A stretch of 64,000 nucleotides of DNA. Source: CAYWVO01 sp964461835 (GTDB lineage: Bacteria; Zixibacteria; MSB-5A5; WJJR01; JAJRUJ01). The stretch covers positions 15,168 through 79,167 of the forward strand of contig CAYWVO010000008.1 in the NCBI GenBank assembly GCA_964461835.1, written 5' to 3'. The stretch's first letter is position 1. Each line of letters opens with the position of its first letter. Of the stretch, positions 9,416-18,692 are shown piece after piece. The notes beneath the pieces were generated by a model, which made no database searches, was not told where the DNA came from, and was given only the letters and a program-made list of their open reading frames with translations. The position numbers were made by a program, and so were the translations under genes.

Positions 9416-10591
9416 CTAGCGTAACAGGTTATTGGCGATCACCAATCGCTGTACCTCCGAGGTACCTTCGTAAATTTCCAGCACGCGTTGATCGCGGTAC
9501 AGTTTCTCGATCGGTGAGAATTCGCCGATATATCCATATCCACTGAATATTTGCATGGCCCGGTCGACGCAGAAGCGGGCGGCCTCAGATGCATACAGTT
9601 TCGCCTCCGAGGCAGCCAGTCCGAACCGTTCCCCTTTCTCTTGCATGAGGGCGGCTTTGTAGGTCAGCAAGCGGGCGGCTTCCAGCCGGGTGGCCATATC
9701 GGCAATCATCCACTGGATTGCCTGCAATTTCCCAATCGGCGCGCCAAACGCCTGTCGTTCCTTCGCACGTTGAACGCTTTCGTCGAGGGCCCGCTGGGCG
9801 ATTCCCACGCCCTGCGCCGCAACACCAATGCGCGCGGAGTCCAGTGTCATCATCGCATAACGAAAACCCTTATTGCGTTCGCCTAACAGGATACTCTGCG
9901 GTGCGCGCACGTCCTTGAACTCCACGAATCCTGTTGTTGCCACCCGCATGCCCAGCTTGTATTCCAGGGGGCGCCGCGTAATGCCCGGCAGATTGGCTTC
10001 CAAAAGGACAGTGGAGATTTTATCGCGCACACCTTCTTCATACACTTTGCCGAACAAGACAAGCAAGTCAGCTGCATCGCCATGCATGATAAAGATTTTC
10101 TCACCGTTGATGACGAAGTTATCGCCGTCGATCCGAAATTGTGTTTTCTGGTTGGCGGCATCCGAGCCGGCTTCCGGTTCGGTCAGGACAAAGGCGGGAA
10201 CGATATCACCGGAATAACAGCCCGGCAGGTATTTTTTCTTATGCTCATCACCGGCGAAGTGATAAATCGGTTCCGTCGCCAACACACCCACGCAAGCCAG
10301 AAGGGCAATGGGTGCATCGACATAACACAACTCTTCCACCAGCGTTGCGTATTCGATCGGTGATTTCCCTTTGCCGCCGTGCTCGGTGGAGAATGGATAC
10401 CCAACGAACCCTGCCTGGCAGAGCTTCTTGTATAAATCACGCGGAAATTCCCGTGGTTCGGGGAGGCGATCCACCTCTTTGCCGAGTTCGACAATGTTTT
10501 CCTTTTCGCAAAATGCGAGCGCTTCGTCACGGACTGCCTGCTGGCGGTCATCGATATTATACCGTGGAATAATTGGTGGTAAATTGGCCAT
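9416..10591 (-). CDS. acyl-CoA dehydrogenase
   Basis: 391-residue FAD-dependent acyl-CoA dehydrogenase that introduces the alpha,beta double bond in an acyl-CoA. Present are the FAD/substrate loops FVLTEPEAGSDA and FVINGEKIFI, the helical C-terminal domain with QAIQWMIADMATRLEAARLL, and the terminal QIFSGYGYIGEFSPIEKLYRD followed by IYEGTSEVQRLVIA, where the IYEGT Glu is the usual catalytic base. ATG at 10591 with GGAGGG 3 nt upstream is preferred over a TTG at 10615. It may feed short-chain or branched acyl-CoA into the propionate genes downstream. Confidence 0.92.
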   Translation of the reverse strand: MANLPPIIPRYNIDDRQQAVRDEALAFCEKENIVELGKEVDRLPEPREFPRDLYKKLCQAGFVGYPFSTEHGGKGKSPIEYATLVEELCYVDAPIALLACVGVLATEPIYHFAGDEHKKKYLPGCYSGDIVPAFVLTEPEAGSDAANQKTQFRIDGDNFVINGEKIFIMHGDAADLLVLFGKVYEEGVRDKISTVLLEANLPGITRRPLEYKLGMRVATTGFVEFKDVRAPQSILLGERNKGFRYAMMTLDSARIGVAAQGVGIAQRALDESVQRAKERQAFGAPIGKLQAIQWMIADMATRLEAARLLTYKAALMQEKGERFGLAASEAKLYASEAARFCVDRAMQIFSGYGYIGEFSPIEKLYRDQRVLEIYEGTSEVQRLVIANNLLR

Positions 10592-10960
10592 ATGCCCTCC
10601 GAGGGTCTGAGACAATTATCAGTTTTTGTCTTCATCGTGCCACCGGCGCAACCGCACCGGCGCAGTCCATAATTGTATCGGTTGTGACTGCGAAATGCAA
10701 TCCATTTCCCGGGTCCATGCCGAATCGTGACAACAGGGTAAGTTCGCGAAAAACATTGAATTTTCGGCGATTTACGTTATCTTTAACGAGTCACGTCCGA
10801 ACGTACCGTGCACAGTTCGGGTGGTGTCGGGTGGTGGAGGCAAATACCGATTTTTGATACACGCTCACCGCGGTCGTGCTGTCGAGGGGAAGGCCCATAT
10901 CAACCAAACGATACGGCATGTACCCTGCAAGAATGTCCCGCACTCTCAAAGGAGGACCTT
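10592..10960. other. divergent intergenic region
   Basis: 369 bases between the divergent acyl-CoA dehydrogenase and the secreted propeller protein. It must hold both promoters. An AT-rich patch around 10750-10790 is the likeliest place, but no box pair with proper spacing was convincing. The only clear element is the AAAGGAGG ribosome binding site at 10949-10956. Confidence 0.5.
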
Positions 10961-12910
10961 GTGCGTCAACGGATAACGATTCTCGCACTCGTTGTTGCAG
11001 TAGTTTTTGTGTCAACGGCGCTTGCCGACGTACCAATTCCGCTCAACCGTCCGGTTACCGGCGCATTGGAAGGTTTGCAGAATGAGGAACAGATCTGGAT
11101 TTGTCCCAATGATACGAGCATCATTGTGACCAACCACCGGGACTTCCGCCTCGGCTACCGGCAAATCGGCATTGGCCGTTCGACGTCCAACGGCTTGACC
11201 TGGATTGACAACCTCGTTCCGCTCTCACAACAGATTTTCACTCGGCAGTCCGATCCGGTGATGACCGTCAATTCTTCCGGGGATATTATTATCTGCCACC
11301 TGGATTATGATCCCAATTTTGACGATAAGAGCCATTTGGCTTTTCTGGTTTCCAATGATTGCGGGGCCACCTGGAACGGCCCCACCACCGTCTCGCCGAC
11401 CACTGGCTTCTGGTTTGAGGACAAGCAGTTCATCGCCTGTGACCGCACCGGCGGGACGCACGACGGCAATGTCTATATCTCATGGACCCGCTTCCCCAAC
11501 CCGACTCGTATTATGTTTGCTCGCTCGCTGGATAATACCGCAACCTTCGAAGATACCATCATCGTGGGACCGGTTACCAATTCTTCCTGTTACGGAACGG
11601 TCGATGCCGGTCAGTTCTCCCAGCCGCTGGTGGGGAAGGATGGCGCGGTGTATGTTTTCTGGCAGGCGTTGACCATTGATTCCACCGATGGCTGTAGCTA
11701 TTGCCGGAGCATCCGGGTCAACAAATCGACCGACGGCGGGGTAACGTGGCAGGGTGACCGCCATATTCGTTGTGTTGATGGCTATAATGCGGTCGATGGC
11801 GGCATTGATGTGTATAGCCAGCCGACGACGGACGCGGATATCACTGACGGCGCCCACGCCGGCAATTTGTATTTGCAATGGCGCGATTTAAATCCTGACC
11901 CGCCATACGACAGTGAAATTTACTTCATGCGGTCACTCGATACCGGCCAGACCTGGTCGCCGCCGCTGCGGGTGAATGACGATCCGCTCGGAGAAGATGT
12001 GGATCAGTTCCACAACTGGATGATCTGCAACGATGAAGGTGTATTGGTGTCGATTTTCTACGACCAGCGGGTCGATCCGGCGCACTATGAATTCGATGTC
12101 TTTGCCGCCTACTCTTATGATGGCGGTGCGAGTTGGACCAGCAACCATCGGGTGTCCTCGGTTTCCAGCAACCCTGGATTGCTGGCCAGACAGCCGGCAA
12201 ACTTAAAACCTGCGACGCCTTTCTCCCCCCAACAGCCTCTGGCCGGGCTCATTGCGGAATATATTGGGGTTTCCTCCATTGGAGATATTGTGGCGGCGTC
12301 CTGGACCGATACCCGTGACGGTACGGGGCCGGGGGATCAGGATGTGTATTCCGCCCGTTGGCATTTGCCACTCACCGGTCCCCGATTGATTTTTCCGTTG
12401 GCCGGGGAAGTGGTGGATGCAACACCTGATTTGCAATGGGCAACCGCCTGGAAAGACTGGGAAGATTCCTATCGGTTGCAGATTGACGATGATGATCAGT
12501 TTGGCAGTCCGGATCTTGATATCATGTTGACCGAGAGCGGATATGATGCACCGCTGGGCCTGAGCGACGGGCTCTGGTATTGGCGCATCAAGGCCTACAA
12601 ACCGGCCGGCGCCACGCCCGAAGATTCCACTGATTTTTCGGAACCCGGGTCGTTTACCCTCGACGCTATCGCCTGTGATTGCGGCGTGCGCGGCGATATG
12701 AACTGTGACCTGTCGACTGACCCACTCGATATCGCGTTCCTGGTGGCATTCGTTTACACCGGGCAGGACGCACTCTGTGAAAAACCGGAGTGTCCTTTTG
12801 CTGTCGGTGATGTTGATTGTGATTCGGAGAGGAACCCACTGGATGTTGCTTTTCTGGTCGCGTACGTCTATAAGGATCAGGACGCCCTCTGTGACGGGTG
12901 CGCACCGTAG
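10961..12910 (+). CDS. secreted sialidase-like propeller protein with dockerin-like tail
   Basis: 649-residue secreted protein. The start is GTG at 10961, preceded by AAAGGAGG, giving a clear signal peptide (RQRITILALVVAVVFVSTALA). Residues ~30-480 carry BNR/Asp-box-like repeats (SNDCGATWNGP, STDGGVTWQG, SLDTGQTWSPP, SYDGGASWTS), the hallmark of sialidase-type beta-propellers. A fibronectin-III-like segment (~490-580) and a C-terminal pair of dockerin-like F-hand repeats follow (GDMNCDLSTDPLDIAFLV and GDVDCDSERNPLDVAFLV). I see no proof of sialidase activity; an adhesin or carbohydrate-binding role is equally possible. The dockerin-like tail resembles that of the convergent M28 peptidase. Confidence 0.85.
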   Translation: MRQRITILALVVAVVFVSTALADVPIPLNRPVTGALEGLQNEEQIWICPNDTSIIVTNHRDFRLGYRQIGIGRSTSNGLTWIDNLVPLSQQIFTRQSDPVMTVNSSGDIIICHLDYDPNFDDKSHLAFLVSNDCGATWNGPTTVSPTTGFWFEDKQFIACDRTGGTHDGNVYISWTRFPNPTRIMFARSLDNTATFEDTIIVGPVTNSSCYGTVDAGQFSQPLVGKDGAVYVFWQALTIDSTDGCSYCRSIRVNKSTDGGVTWQGDRHIRCVDGYNAVDGGIDVYSQPTTDADITDGAHAGNLYLQWRDLNPDPPYDSEIYFMRSLDTGQTWSPPLRVNDDPLGEDVDQFHNWMICNDEGVLVSIFYDQRVDPAHYEFDVFAAYSYDGGASWTSNHRVSSVSSNPGLLARQPANLKPATPFSPQQPLAGLIAEYIGVSSIGDIVAASWTDTRDGTGPGDQDVYSARWHLPLTGPRLIFPLAGEVVDATPDLQWATAWKDWEDSYRLQIDDDDQFGSPDLDIMLTESGYDAPLGLSDGLWYWRIKAYKPAGATPEDSTDFSEPGSFTLDAIACDCGVRGDMNCDLSTDPLDIAFLVAFVYTGQDALCEKPECPFAVGDVDCDSERNPLDVAFLVAYVYKDQDALCDGCAP

Positions 12911-12930
12911 AATCGCATTCAGCTGGTAAT

Positions 12931-12968
12931 GAAAACGGGCGGCGAAAGTGAGTTCGCCGCCCATTTTG
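12931..12968. terminator. bidirectional Rho-independent terminator
   Basis: A 10-bp perfect stem, GGGCGGCGAA (12937-12946) and TTCGCCGCCC (12953-12962), with a 6-nt loop. It is followed by ATTTTG on the plus strand and GTTTTC on the minus strand, and sits between the stops of two convergent genes. Confidence 0.88.
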
Positions 12969-12989
12969 TATCTGAAACTGAATTACCCC

Positions 12990-15845
12990 TTACGGGCAAT
13001 TGGTTGGATACGGACTGCACAAACAGGGGTCACACGGACTGCCGAAACTCTTATAGGCATAGTTAACATAGAGCGCTACATCCAGTGGCGAAATGTCGCC
13101 ATTGCAGTCGAAATCTCCGTTCTCCCCAGGACAACCGGGGACCTGCGACCTCTCGTCGAGGCTCCGGTAGACGTAATTGACAATGAGTTGCACGTCTATG
13201 GGTTCAATAACACCGTCCAGGTTGAGGTCGCCGAATGAAGCGCAATCACAGGTGATTTCGTAGCCGAACCATTCCAGGACCTCAGTCATTGCTGTCCGCG
13301 CATCGGCTGCCTCCAGATAGTAGAACGGCAGACTCAGGAACGCGAATTTGTTGGTGGCGTTTTCGCGTCGCACGCCCAGAATTTCGCCGGCGTGATCGCC
13401 GGATTCACTATCGAAGAGATATATCCACGTATTGGCATCCGGCGCGGTCAGGGAGCCGACCCAACCCATCTTGCCATCCCAGATTGAGAATACTTTGTCC
13501 GGATCGAACGCGACGTCCGAGAAACCATTGATTCCGAGGCCGCCGCGGCAATCAACATCCTGGATTTCGGTATTAGAGGTTACTCCCAGATAATCGTAAA
13601 GCAAGTCTCCCGGCCCGAAGTACCCCGGTGAAGCTAAACCACCAAGTTCATGCGCGACACGCCAACCGGCCAGCAATACGTTGGTGTTATACTCCAGATA
13701 CCAGTCAAGTTGATCGAGATCCTCCTGCTTCCACGGTGCGGCGCCGCTGTTATCATCCAACCACAACACCGCGTCATACTGGCCGATAATCGACCGGCTG
13801 AGTTGCTCACTCCCAGGACTGTAGTGGTGATATGTGGTGGGAAATCCGGAAAATACCGCGTCAAAGAATGTCTGTTTCTCCTCGGCGGTCGGATTTCCTC
13901 CCCCGTTCGGGGTAACGTCCAAGAGCAGGATACCTTGATCGAACGTGGCAGCCGCAGCGGAGGACGGGTCGGAATTGGCGCTTTCATTGAAATCGGCATC
14001 GACGGCAGAGACGACGTACTCATAAATCACGCCCGAAGAAACATCGGTATCCACGTATTCGGTTGCTGTCGTGTTGGGGACCACCACGGTGTAGTTGCCG
14101 GGCGTTTCACCCCGTTTGACCACATAATGGTCAAAATCCAGCTCTTCGTTGGCGTCCCAGCTCAGACGTACTTGCCACGGTTCGGTCGCCGCCACCACAC
14201 TTGCCGGCGCGAGAGGCACCACCCGCGGCGTGCCGGTGAATTCCGGACGAAGGAATGATTGAAGACCATCACCGTCTTCAGCAATGACCGTCAGGAAGTA
14301 TTGCTGACCTTCTGTAAGCCCGGTAATCGTGGTCTGATCTGCGGAATTGCCCGGTACCCAGACTGAATCGGTATACGTCTCGGAGGATAGACCCCAGTAC
14401 ACCCAATAGCCCGTTATCGTCCCGTCGCTGAGGGCAGACCAGGACACCTGGAGCGACTGGCCGTCTCCAACATCGTACGCGACTGCATCGTTGATCGATG
14501 ACGGATAGGAAGATACAACATACAACGTTGCCAGACACATCTTTGTAACTTCCGCCAGGTAGGGGAAATCCATCCGGGAGGTCAGGTCGAGTTGGGTGTG
14601 CCAACCGACGGTGTTAAAATCACCTTCGATCGTGTTGGCGATGTTATAACCCATTTGGGAAAACGGGTAGTGGTCGGAGCTACTCCCTGCGCGGATCACA
14701 TACGGATTCAAGGTTGTATGGTCGATCGCCAGTTGGGCCATCAATTCTGCATAGGGGCGGCTCGAACCAATATAGGACGTTTCAATATCATCGTCGGTAT
14801 CTTCAGTGTAGCCGATCATGTCCATATTGATCATCAGTTCGATATCCATCCCCGAATTGGCCGCCTCGGTAGCGTAATGCCAGGAACCACGCAGGCCGTT
14901 TTCCTCCGAGCCGAAGGGCACGAAATGGATGGTCTTTTTCACCGGTGTCGTTGCCAGGACGCGGGCGATTTCCAATGTCGTCGCGGTGCCAGAGCCGTTA
15001 TCGTCCGAACCCGGCGCATACACATACGGATCGCCGCCGTCGTAGACGATCGAGTCCCAGTGGCCGCCAATAACCAGCACTTTGTCCGGCTCTGCGGTTC
15101 CCTGCTTGATACAAACAATGTTGTCCGTCCAGCCGGACATGCCGTACCGATTATCATCACACCAAAACGGATCCAAATTAACTACGGTATAGCCAAAACT
15201 CTCAAATTTGGCTTTGATCCAGTCGCGCGCGGCATTCATCGAATCCGATAGGGTCAATCTGGTCTGGAAGGCCTCCAGCCGGGTGTTATAAGCATACAAT
15301 GAATCCTGATCTACCGCCGCCAGCAAAGCCTCCAGGCTGGCATCGTTCAACGTGGCATTAACGTTCGGGGAAGCAGGCATCGGTGACATATAGACCAGGG
15401 GAATCTCCCGTTTCAGCACCGGGGTCGGTTCATCGTGGCAATTTTGGTATTCATGCTCGTCAATGGCCTGAACGCCGATGTAAAGAGCTCGGGAACCGAC
15501 TTCAGCAATGCGCTCCAAAGCTGGATCCGGCACCGCCCGCGCCGGCAAGGATTCCGTGCGCCACGTGTAGTATGGCCGGGTAAATGGTTCAGTGTCAACA
15601 ACTTCATATGGTATATCGGCTTGAGAAATTTCTTGTAAATGTGTTTTGTCAACTTCCGCGAAAAAGGTGTTCTCAATACGGAAAAACGGGGTAACCGAAA
15701 AATTCTCGAACCGTTGAAAGGTCTGATAATCGGAAAGATCAAATTGCGCGACCACCGTCGGCCCGGCCGCCACGCCGCCGCCGGCGACCAACAGAAATCC
15801 ATTGACTATCAATGTGGCCAAAGCACGTTTCGCAAAGATGTTCAT
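12990..15845 (-). CDS. secreted M28 zinc aminopeptidase with FnIII and dockerin-like domains
   Basis: 951-residue secreted metallopeptidase. The ATG at 15845 follows AGGAGG and gives a signal peptide (NIFAKRALATLIVNGFLLVAG). The M28 domain (~200-450) keeps its metal ligands: His in VIGGHWDSI, Asp in GSDDNGSGTAT, the Glu pair in SEENGLRGSWHYA, Asp in NMDMIGY and His in SSDHYPFS. Two fibronectin-III-like modules follow (~470-650), then a ThuA/DUF-like region and two dockerin-like repeats (GDLNLDGVIEPIDVQLIVNYVY and GDFDCNGDISPLDVALYVNYAY, in part). It should degrade extracellular peptides; the tail may hold it in a surface complex, although no cohesin is encoded here. Confidence 0.9.
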   Translation of the reverse strand: MNIFAKRALATLIVNGFLLVAGGGVAAGPTVVAQFDLSDYQTFQRFENFSVTPFFRIENTFFAEVDKTHLQEISQADIPYEVVDTEPFTRPYYTWRTESLPARAVPDPALERIAEVGSRALYIGVQAIDEHEYQNCHDEPTPVLKREIPLVYMSPMPASPNVNATLNDASLEALLAAVDQDSLYAYNTRLEAFQTRLTLSDSMNAARDWIKAKFESFGYTVVNLDPFWCDDNRYGMSGWTDNIVCIKQGTAEPDKVLVIGGHWDSIVYDGGDPYVYAPGSDDNGSGTATTLEIARVLATTPVKKTIHFVPFGSEENGLRGSWHYATEAANSGMDIELMINMDMIGYTEDTDDDIETSYIGSSRPYAELMAQLAIDHTTLNPYVIRAGSSSDHYPFSQMGYNIANTIEGDFNTVGWHTQLDLTSRMDFPYLAEVTKMCLATLYVVSSYPSSINDAVAYDVGDGQSLQVSWSALSDGTITGYWVYWGLSSETYTDSVWVPGNSADQTTITGLTEGQQYFLTVIAEDGDGLQSFLRPEFTGTPRVVPLAPASVVAATEPWQVRLSWDANEELDFDHYVVKRGETPGNYTVVVPNTTATEYVDTDVSSGVIYEYVVSAVDADFNESANSDPSSAAAATFDQGILLLDVTPNGGGNPTAEEKQTFFDAVFSGFPTTYHHYSPGSEQLSRSIIGQYDAVLWLDDNSGAAPWKQEDLDQLDWYLEYNTNVLLAGWRVAHELGGLASPGYFGPGDLLYDYLGVTSNTEIQDVDCRGGLGINGFSDVAFDPDKVFSIWDGKMGWVGSLTAPDANTWIYLFDSESGDHAGEILGVRRENATNKFAFLSLPFYYLEAADARTAMTEVLEWFGYEITCDCASFGDLNLDGVIEPIDVQLIVNYVYRSLDERSQVPGCPGENGDFDCNGDISPLDVALYVNYAYKSFGSPCDPCLCSPYPTNCP

Positions 15846-16184
15846 CTGTTCCCTCCTGGGTAGTCGCCTGGCAGAGAGGCACATACGAGCAATTACCCGC
15901 CCGCATCTTTTTTGTTGAGGTTTTCTGGTTTACCGACGTGCTCGGGGTGATTTTTTGTCCACACCTCCCCACAAATCCCGCGCACACGGCACATGCCGGA
16001 TATGTACAATAGAATCAATATAGCCAATAACCTTTTTTCGTCAATCCAAATCCCACTCGTGCATACGCACTTAGTACAATTTCCGTGTTGTCTGTTCCTA
16101 CGAGTGAAATACCGTGCGGAGGTGACAATTATTCCGGTCTCGTTTCCTCTTGCACCGAGATGATGGGCGAGTATCTTGGCTGCG
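15846..16184. other. divergent intergenic region
   Basis: 339 bases between the M28 peptidase and a methyltransferase. An AT-rich stretch at ~16000-16060 probably holds promoters for one or both genes. On the minus strand a TTGACG-like box is visible, but no well spaced -10 box was found. No gene or repeat is evident. Confidence 0.45.
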
Positions 16185-16961
16185 ATGGCCGAACGCAGCA
16201 AAAAACATACAAAGAAGAAGCCCCCGGTGACGGCTGCGCCGGAAGCGGTCGCCGATCCGGTCGAGGAGTTAACACCGCGCGTGCTCCGGGCATTGCGGAA
16301 GATTGAGGGGGCACGGATCCTTGAAATTGGCTGTCACGACGGGCGCTTGACCACCGAACTGGCCCGGCACGCAGGATACGTTGTTGGCGTGTCGTTCTCC
16401 GATGACCGCTGGGCGGCGGCAGAAGACCGCGCCCTGCAGAGCGGCATTGACAATATCTCATTCCAAATACTCAAGGACCACGACTTGCCGTTCGGTGACA
16501 GTTCGTTCGATTGCGTGATTCTCCACAATATCCTGCATCACATTCAAGAGCAAAGTGTGTTTCTCGCGGACATTATCCGCATCCTCCAGGCTCCCGGAAA
16601 ACTCCTTACCGTGCAAACAGTTGGGGCCGAAGACACCAGTTTGCGAGAGGCGCATAACAAGCTGGTCGAAGCCCGGGAGGGAGCGCCGGTCAAGGTCCTT
16701 GCACCGACAGAGATTCGGTCACTTCTGGGGAATGATCCGCTGGAGTTCATTACTGAGGAACTGTGGGCAATTCGTATTGATTTTGATTCGTGGATGCCGG
16801 ACCTATCGCAGCCGGAGTCACGGCGGGACAAGGTGCGCCGGATGGTGGTATCCGCAGCCAAGAAAAAAAACACCGGCCTGCAAATTGAAGTATCGGGGAA
16901 ATCGGTCTCAGTACTGCAACGATGGATGTTGTATTTGGTTGAAAAAACCGGTGCCGCGTAG
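16185..16961 (+). CDS. SAM-dependent methyltransferase
   Basis: 258-residue class I methyltransferase. A Lys-rich, disordered start (KKHTKKKPP) precedes motif I (ILEIGCHDGRLTTELA), then DLPFGDSSFDCVILHNILHHIQ and the core strand LLTVQTVG. ATG at 16185 is preferred; an in-frame TTG lies at 16176. The substrate is unknown. The next gene follows after 8 nt, so they form a unit. Both MT motifs and the Methyltransf_11 layout are seen; the role is not. Confidence 0.8.
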   Translation: MAERSKKHTKKKPPVTAAPEAVADPVEELTPRVLRALRKIEGARILEIGCHDGRLTTELARHAGYVVGVSFSDDRWAAAEDRALQSGIDNISFQILKDHDLPFGDSSFDCVILHNILHHIQEQSVFLADIIRILQAPGKLLTVQTVGAEDTSLREAHNKLVEAREGAPVKVLAPTEIRSLLGNDPLEFITEELWAIRIDFDSWMPDLSQPESRRDKVRRMVVSAAKKKNTGLQIEVSGKSVSVLQRWMLYLVEKTGAA

Positions 16962-16969
16962 GGGGGATA

Positions 16970-17476
16970 ATGAAAAAGCGCGATCTATTTGTGCTGGCGC
17001 TGCTGGTGATCCTGGTGATTGCTCTGACTGCCTGGGAAAATATCAACAAACACGAAGAGGACAAACTTGTGCGACAACAGCGGGCCCGCGAACGGGCCGA
17101 GTTGGAGAAACGCCTGGCAGGGCATGGATTGATAATCGACAGCTTAAAAACCGACGTACTCCAGCTAATTGACTCGCTCCGCACCGAAACGGCCGCATTT
17201 GAATCCGTGGCTGTGGCGCGGCAGAAAGCAATGGAACAACGTCTCGCCGAACAAACCACACCGATTGAGGATGTGGAACCACGGGCGGAGGAAGCGGCAG
17301 TCCGTGATACCTTGCCGGATATCATTCGTGCCGAGTACGAACGCGCGATGGGGGCCCTCCCGGACGACCTCACCCACTATGAACAGAAGATTGCGACCAA
17401 GGAAGTCGAAAATGCAATCACGGCAAAGTTCGGGCTCTCACACCAGGAATTTGTGGAAATGAAACAACAGTGGTAA
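16970..17476 (+). CDS. membrane-anchored coiled-coil protein
   Basis: 168-residue protein with one N-terminal transmembrane helix (residues ~6-22, LFVLALLVILVIALTAW) and then an almost uninterrupted charged helix (~30-100) predicted to be a coiled coil. The C-terminal ~60 residues are more mixed. Strong GGGGGG ribosome binding site; 8 nt behind the methyltransferase. The shape resembles small periplasmic coiled-coil accessory proteins, but no family is recognised. The stop codon lies inside a short inverted repeat, CAGTGG-TAA-CCACTG. Confidence 0.65.
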   Translation: MKKRDLFVLALLVILVIALTAWENINKHEEDKLVRQQRARERAELEKRLAGHGLIIDSLKTDVLQLIDSLRTETAAFESVAVARQKAMEQRLAEQTTPIEDVEPRAEEAAVRDTLPDIIRAEYERAMGALPDDLTHYEQKIATKEVENAITAKFGLSHQEFVEMKQQW

Positions 17477-17670
17477 CCACTGCACATTTTCTCCAATAAC
17501 GTGCTGCATTTGCGGGACAATTGCGTATCTTGTAATGGAGGCTGACCCCGCTTCCGCTCCACCTTTTTCCGCCTGAACGTTGGACGACTGCATTTGGGGT
17601 GCTTGGCAGTTGGCCATGCACGTCCGGTATGACGATCGCCTTGAATGGCCGATCAACAGGGAGGTGGAGG

Positions 17671-17844
17671 ATGCCGAAACGGAAAGTGATTCCCTTCAAA
17701 CGTGAACCATACAGAACTTGCTGGCATACCTACAGCTTGCAGGATTTGCAACCGGAGCGATTTCTCCGGGTGGCGACACAAATTCTGGCCGGCAAGTTGA
17801 CCTTTGTCCCGCTGGTCAGATCGGAGTCAGATCGGTCATTCTGA
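17671..17844 (+). CDS. possible 57-aa small protein upstream of motB
   Basis: Short ORF whose ATG at 17671 is preceded by GGAGGTGGAGG. It encodes a basic protein (PKRKVIPFKREPYRTCW at the start). Its end overlaps the convergent motB end by 9 nt. There is no recognisable family; the ribosome binding site is the main support, so this could be a chance ORF. Confidence 0.35.
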   Translation: MPKRKVIPFKREPYRTCWHTYSLQDLQPERFLRVATQILAGKLTFVPLVRSESDRSF

Positions 17845-18681
17845 GTGGTTTCCGGTGAATATTCGGATATCGGCCATCAGGGTGTCTGAATAACGGTAGA
17901 TCTCGACATCGGTAAGGACAAGGATCGCGATGCGCCGATTTCGCGGGTCGGCTGGATTGATTTTTATCTTGGGTCGGCGGTCGGCTACGCCGCGAATTTC
18001 GGCAATTTGCTCCCTTCGCATCCCTCCTTCCAGCAGCACGCGGCGGGCCGTATTTGCCCGATCGGCGGAGAGTTCCCAGTTCGTGTAGTCGGCTTCGCGC
18101 GAGTACCTGAGGGCATCCGTATGCCCCTCAATAACCACGTGGTTACGAATCCGGCCGAGTTCCCGGCCAATCAGCCGCACCATTGTTTCGCCGGCCGGTT
18201 CCAAATCGCTGCTGCCGATACGGAAAAACGGCGCGTCGGCAGACTGAATCAATTGAATGAGCAATCCCTCATCTGTAACCTCAATGTCTACCAGGTCTTC
18301 AAACCGGCTGAGATCAGGCCTGTTGTGGATCTGGCTGCGGATACTTTCACCCAGGCGAGAAAGTTGTTGCCGAATGTGCTCTTCGGCGCGGCGCCGCAGT
18401 TCGGTGTGATTGTTGAGTTCCAGCGGTGACGAACCGGACGATTTGAGAATACCCGCCCCCCGCTTGCCGATACCGGACGGGTCGCGAAAATAGCCGCCAA
18501 CCGCCTCTTTGACGGTCTTGCTCTGCCCGACCAGCCACATCACCAGAAAAAACGCCATCATGGCGGTCACAAAATCAGCATAGGCGACTTTCCAGGCGCC
18601 GCCATGGTGGCCACCGTGTCCACCGCCTTTTTTCTTGATGATGATTTGTTCGCTGTTTTTGTCGTCGCTGGTATCGACCAT
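17836..18681 (-). CDS. motB: flagellar motor stator protein MotB
   Basis: 281-residue stator subunit. The N-terminus has a Lys/Gly/His stretch (KKKGGGHGGHHGG) and a single transmembrane helix, AYADFVTAMMAFFLVMWLVG, carrying the ion-binding Asp36. The C-terminal OmpA-like peptidoglycan-binding domain keeps VIEGHTDAL and the NWELSADRANTARRVLL motif. ATG at 18681 is chosen; a GTG at 18714 would overlap motA. It lies 11 nt after motA. No other flagellar gene is in the window, so the partners are elsewhere; a gliding- or ExbD-like role is less likely given the canonical motif order. Confidence 0.92.
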   Translation of the reverse strand: MVDTSDDKNSEQIIIKKKGGGHGGHHGGAWKVAYADFVTAMMAFFLVMWLVGQSKTVKEAVGGYFRDPSGIGKRGAGILKSSGSSPLELNNHTELRRRAEEHIRQQLSRLGESIRSQIHNRPDLSRFEDLVDIEVTDEGLLIQLIQSADAPFFRIGSSDLEPAGETMVRLIGRELGRIRNHVVIEGHTDALRYSREADYTNWELSADRANTARRVLLEGGMRREQIAEIRGVADRRPKIKINPADPRNRRIAILVLTDVEIYRYSDTLMADIRIFTGNHSE

Positions 18682-18692
18682 AATACTTGATA

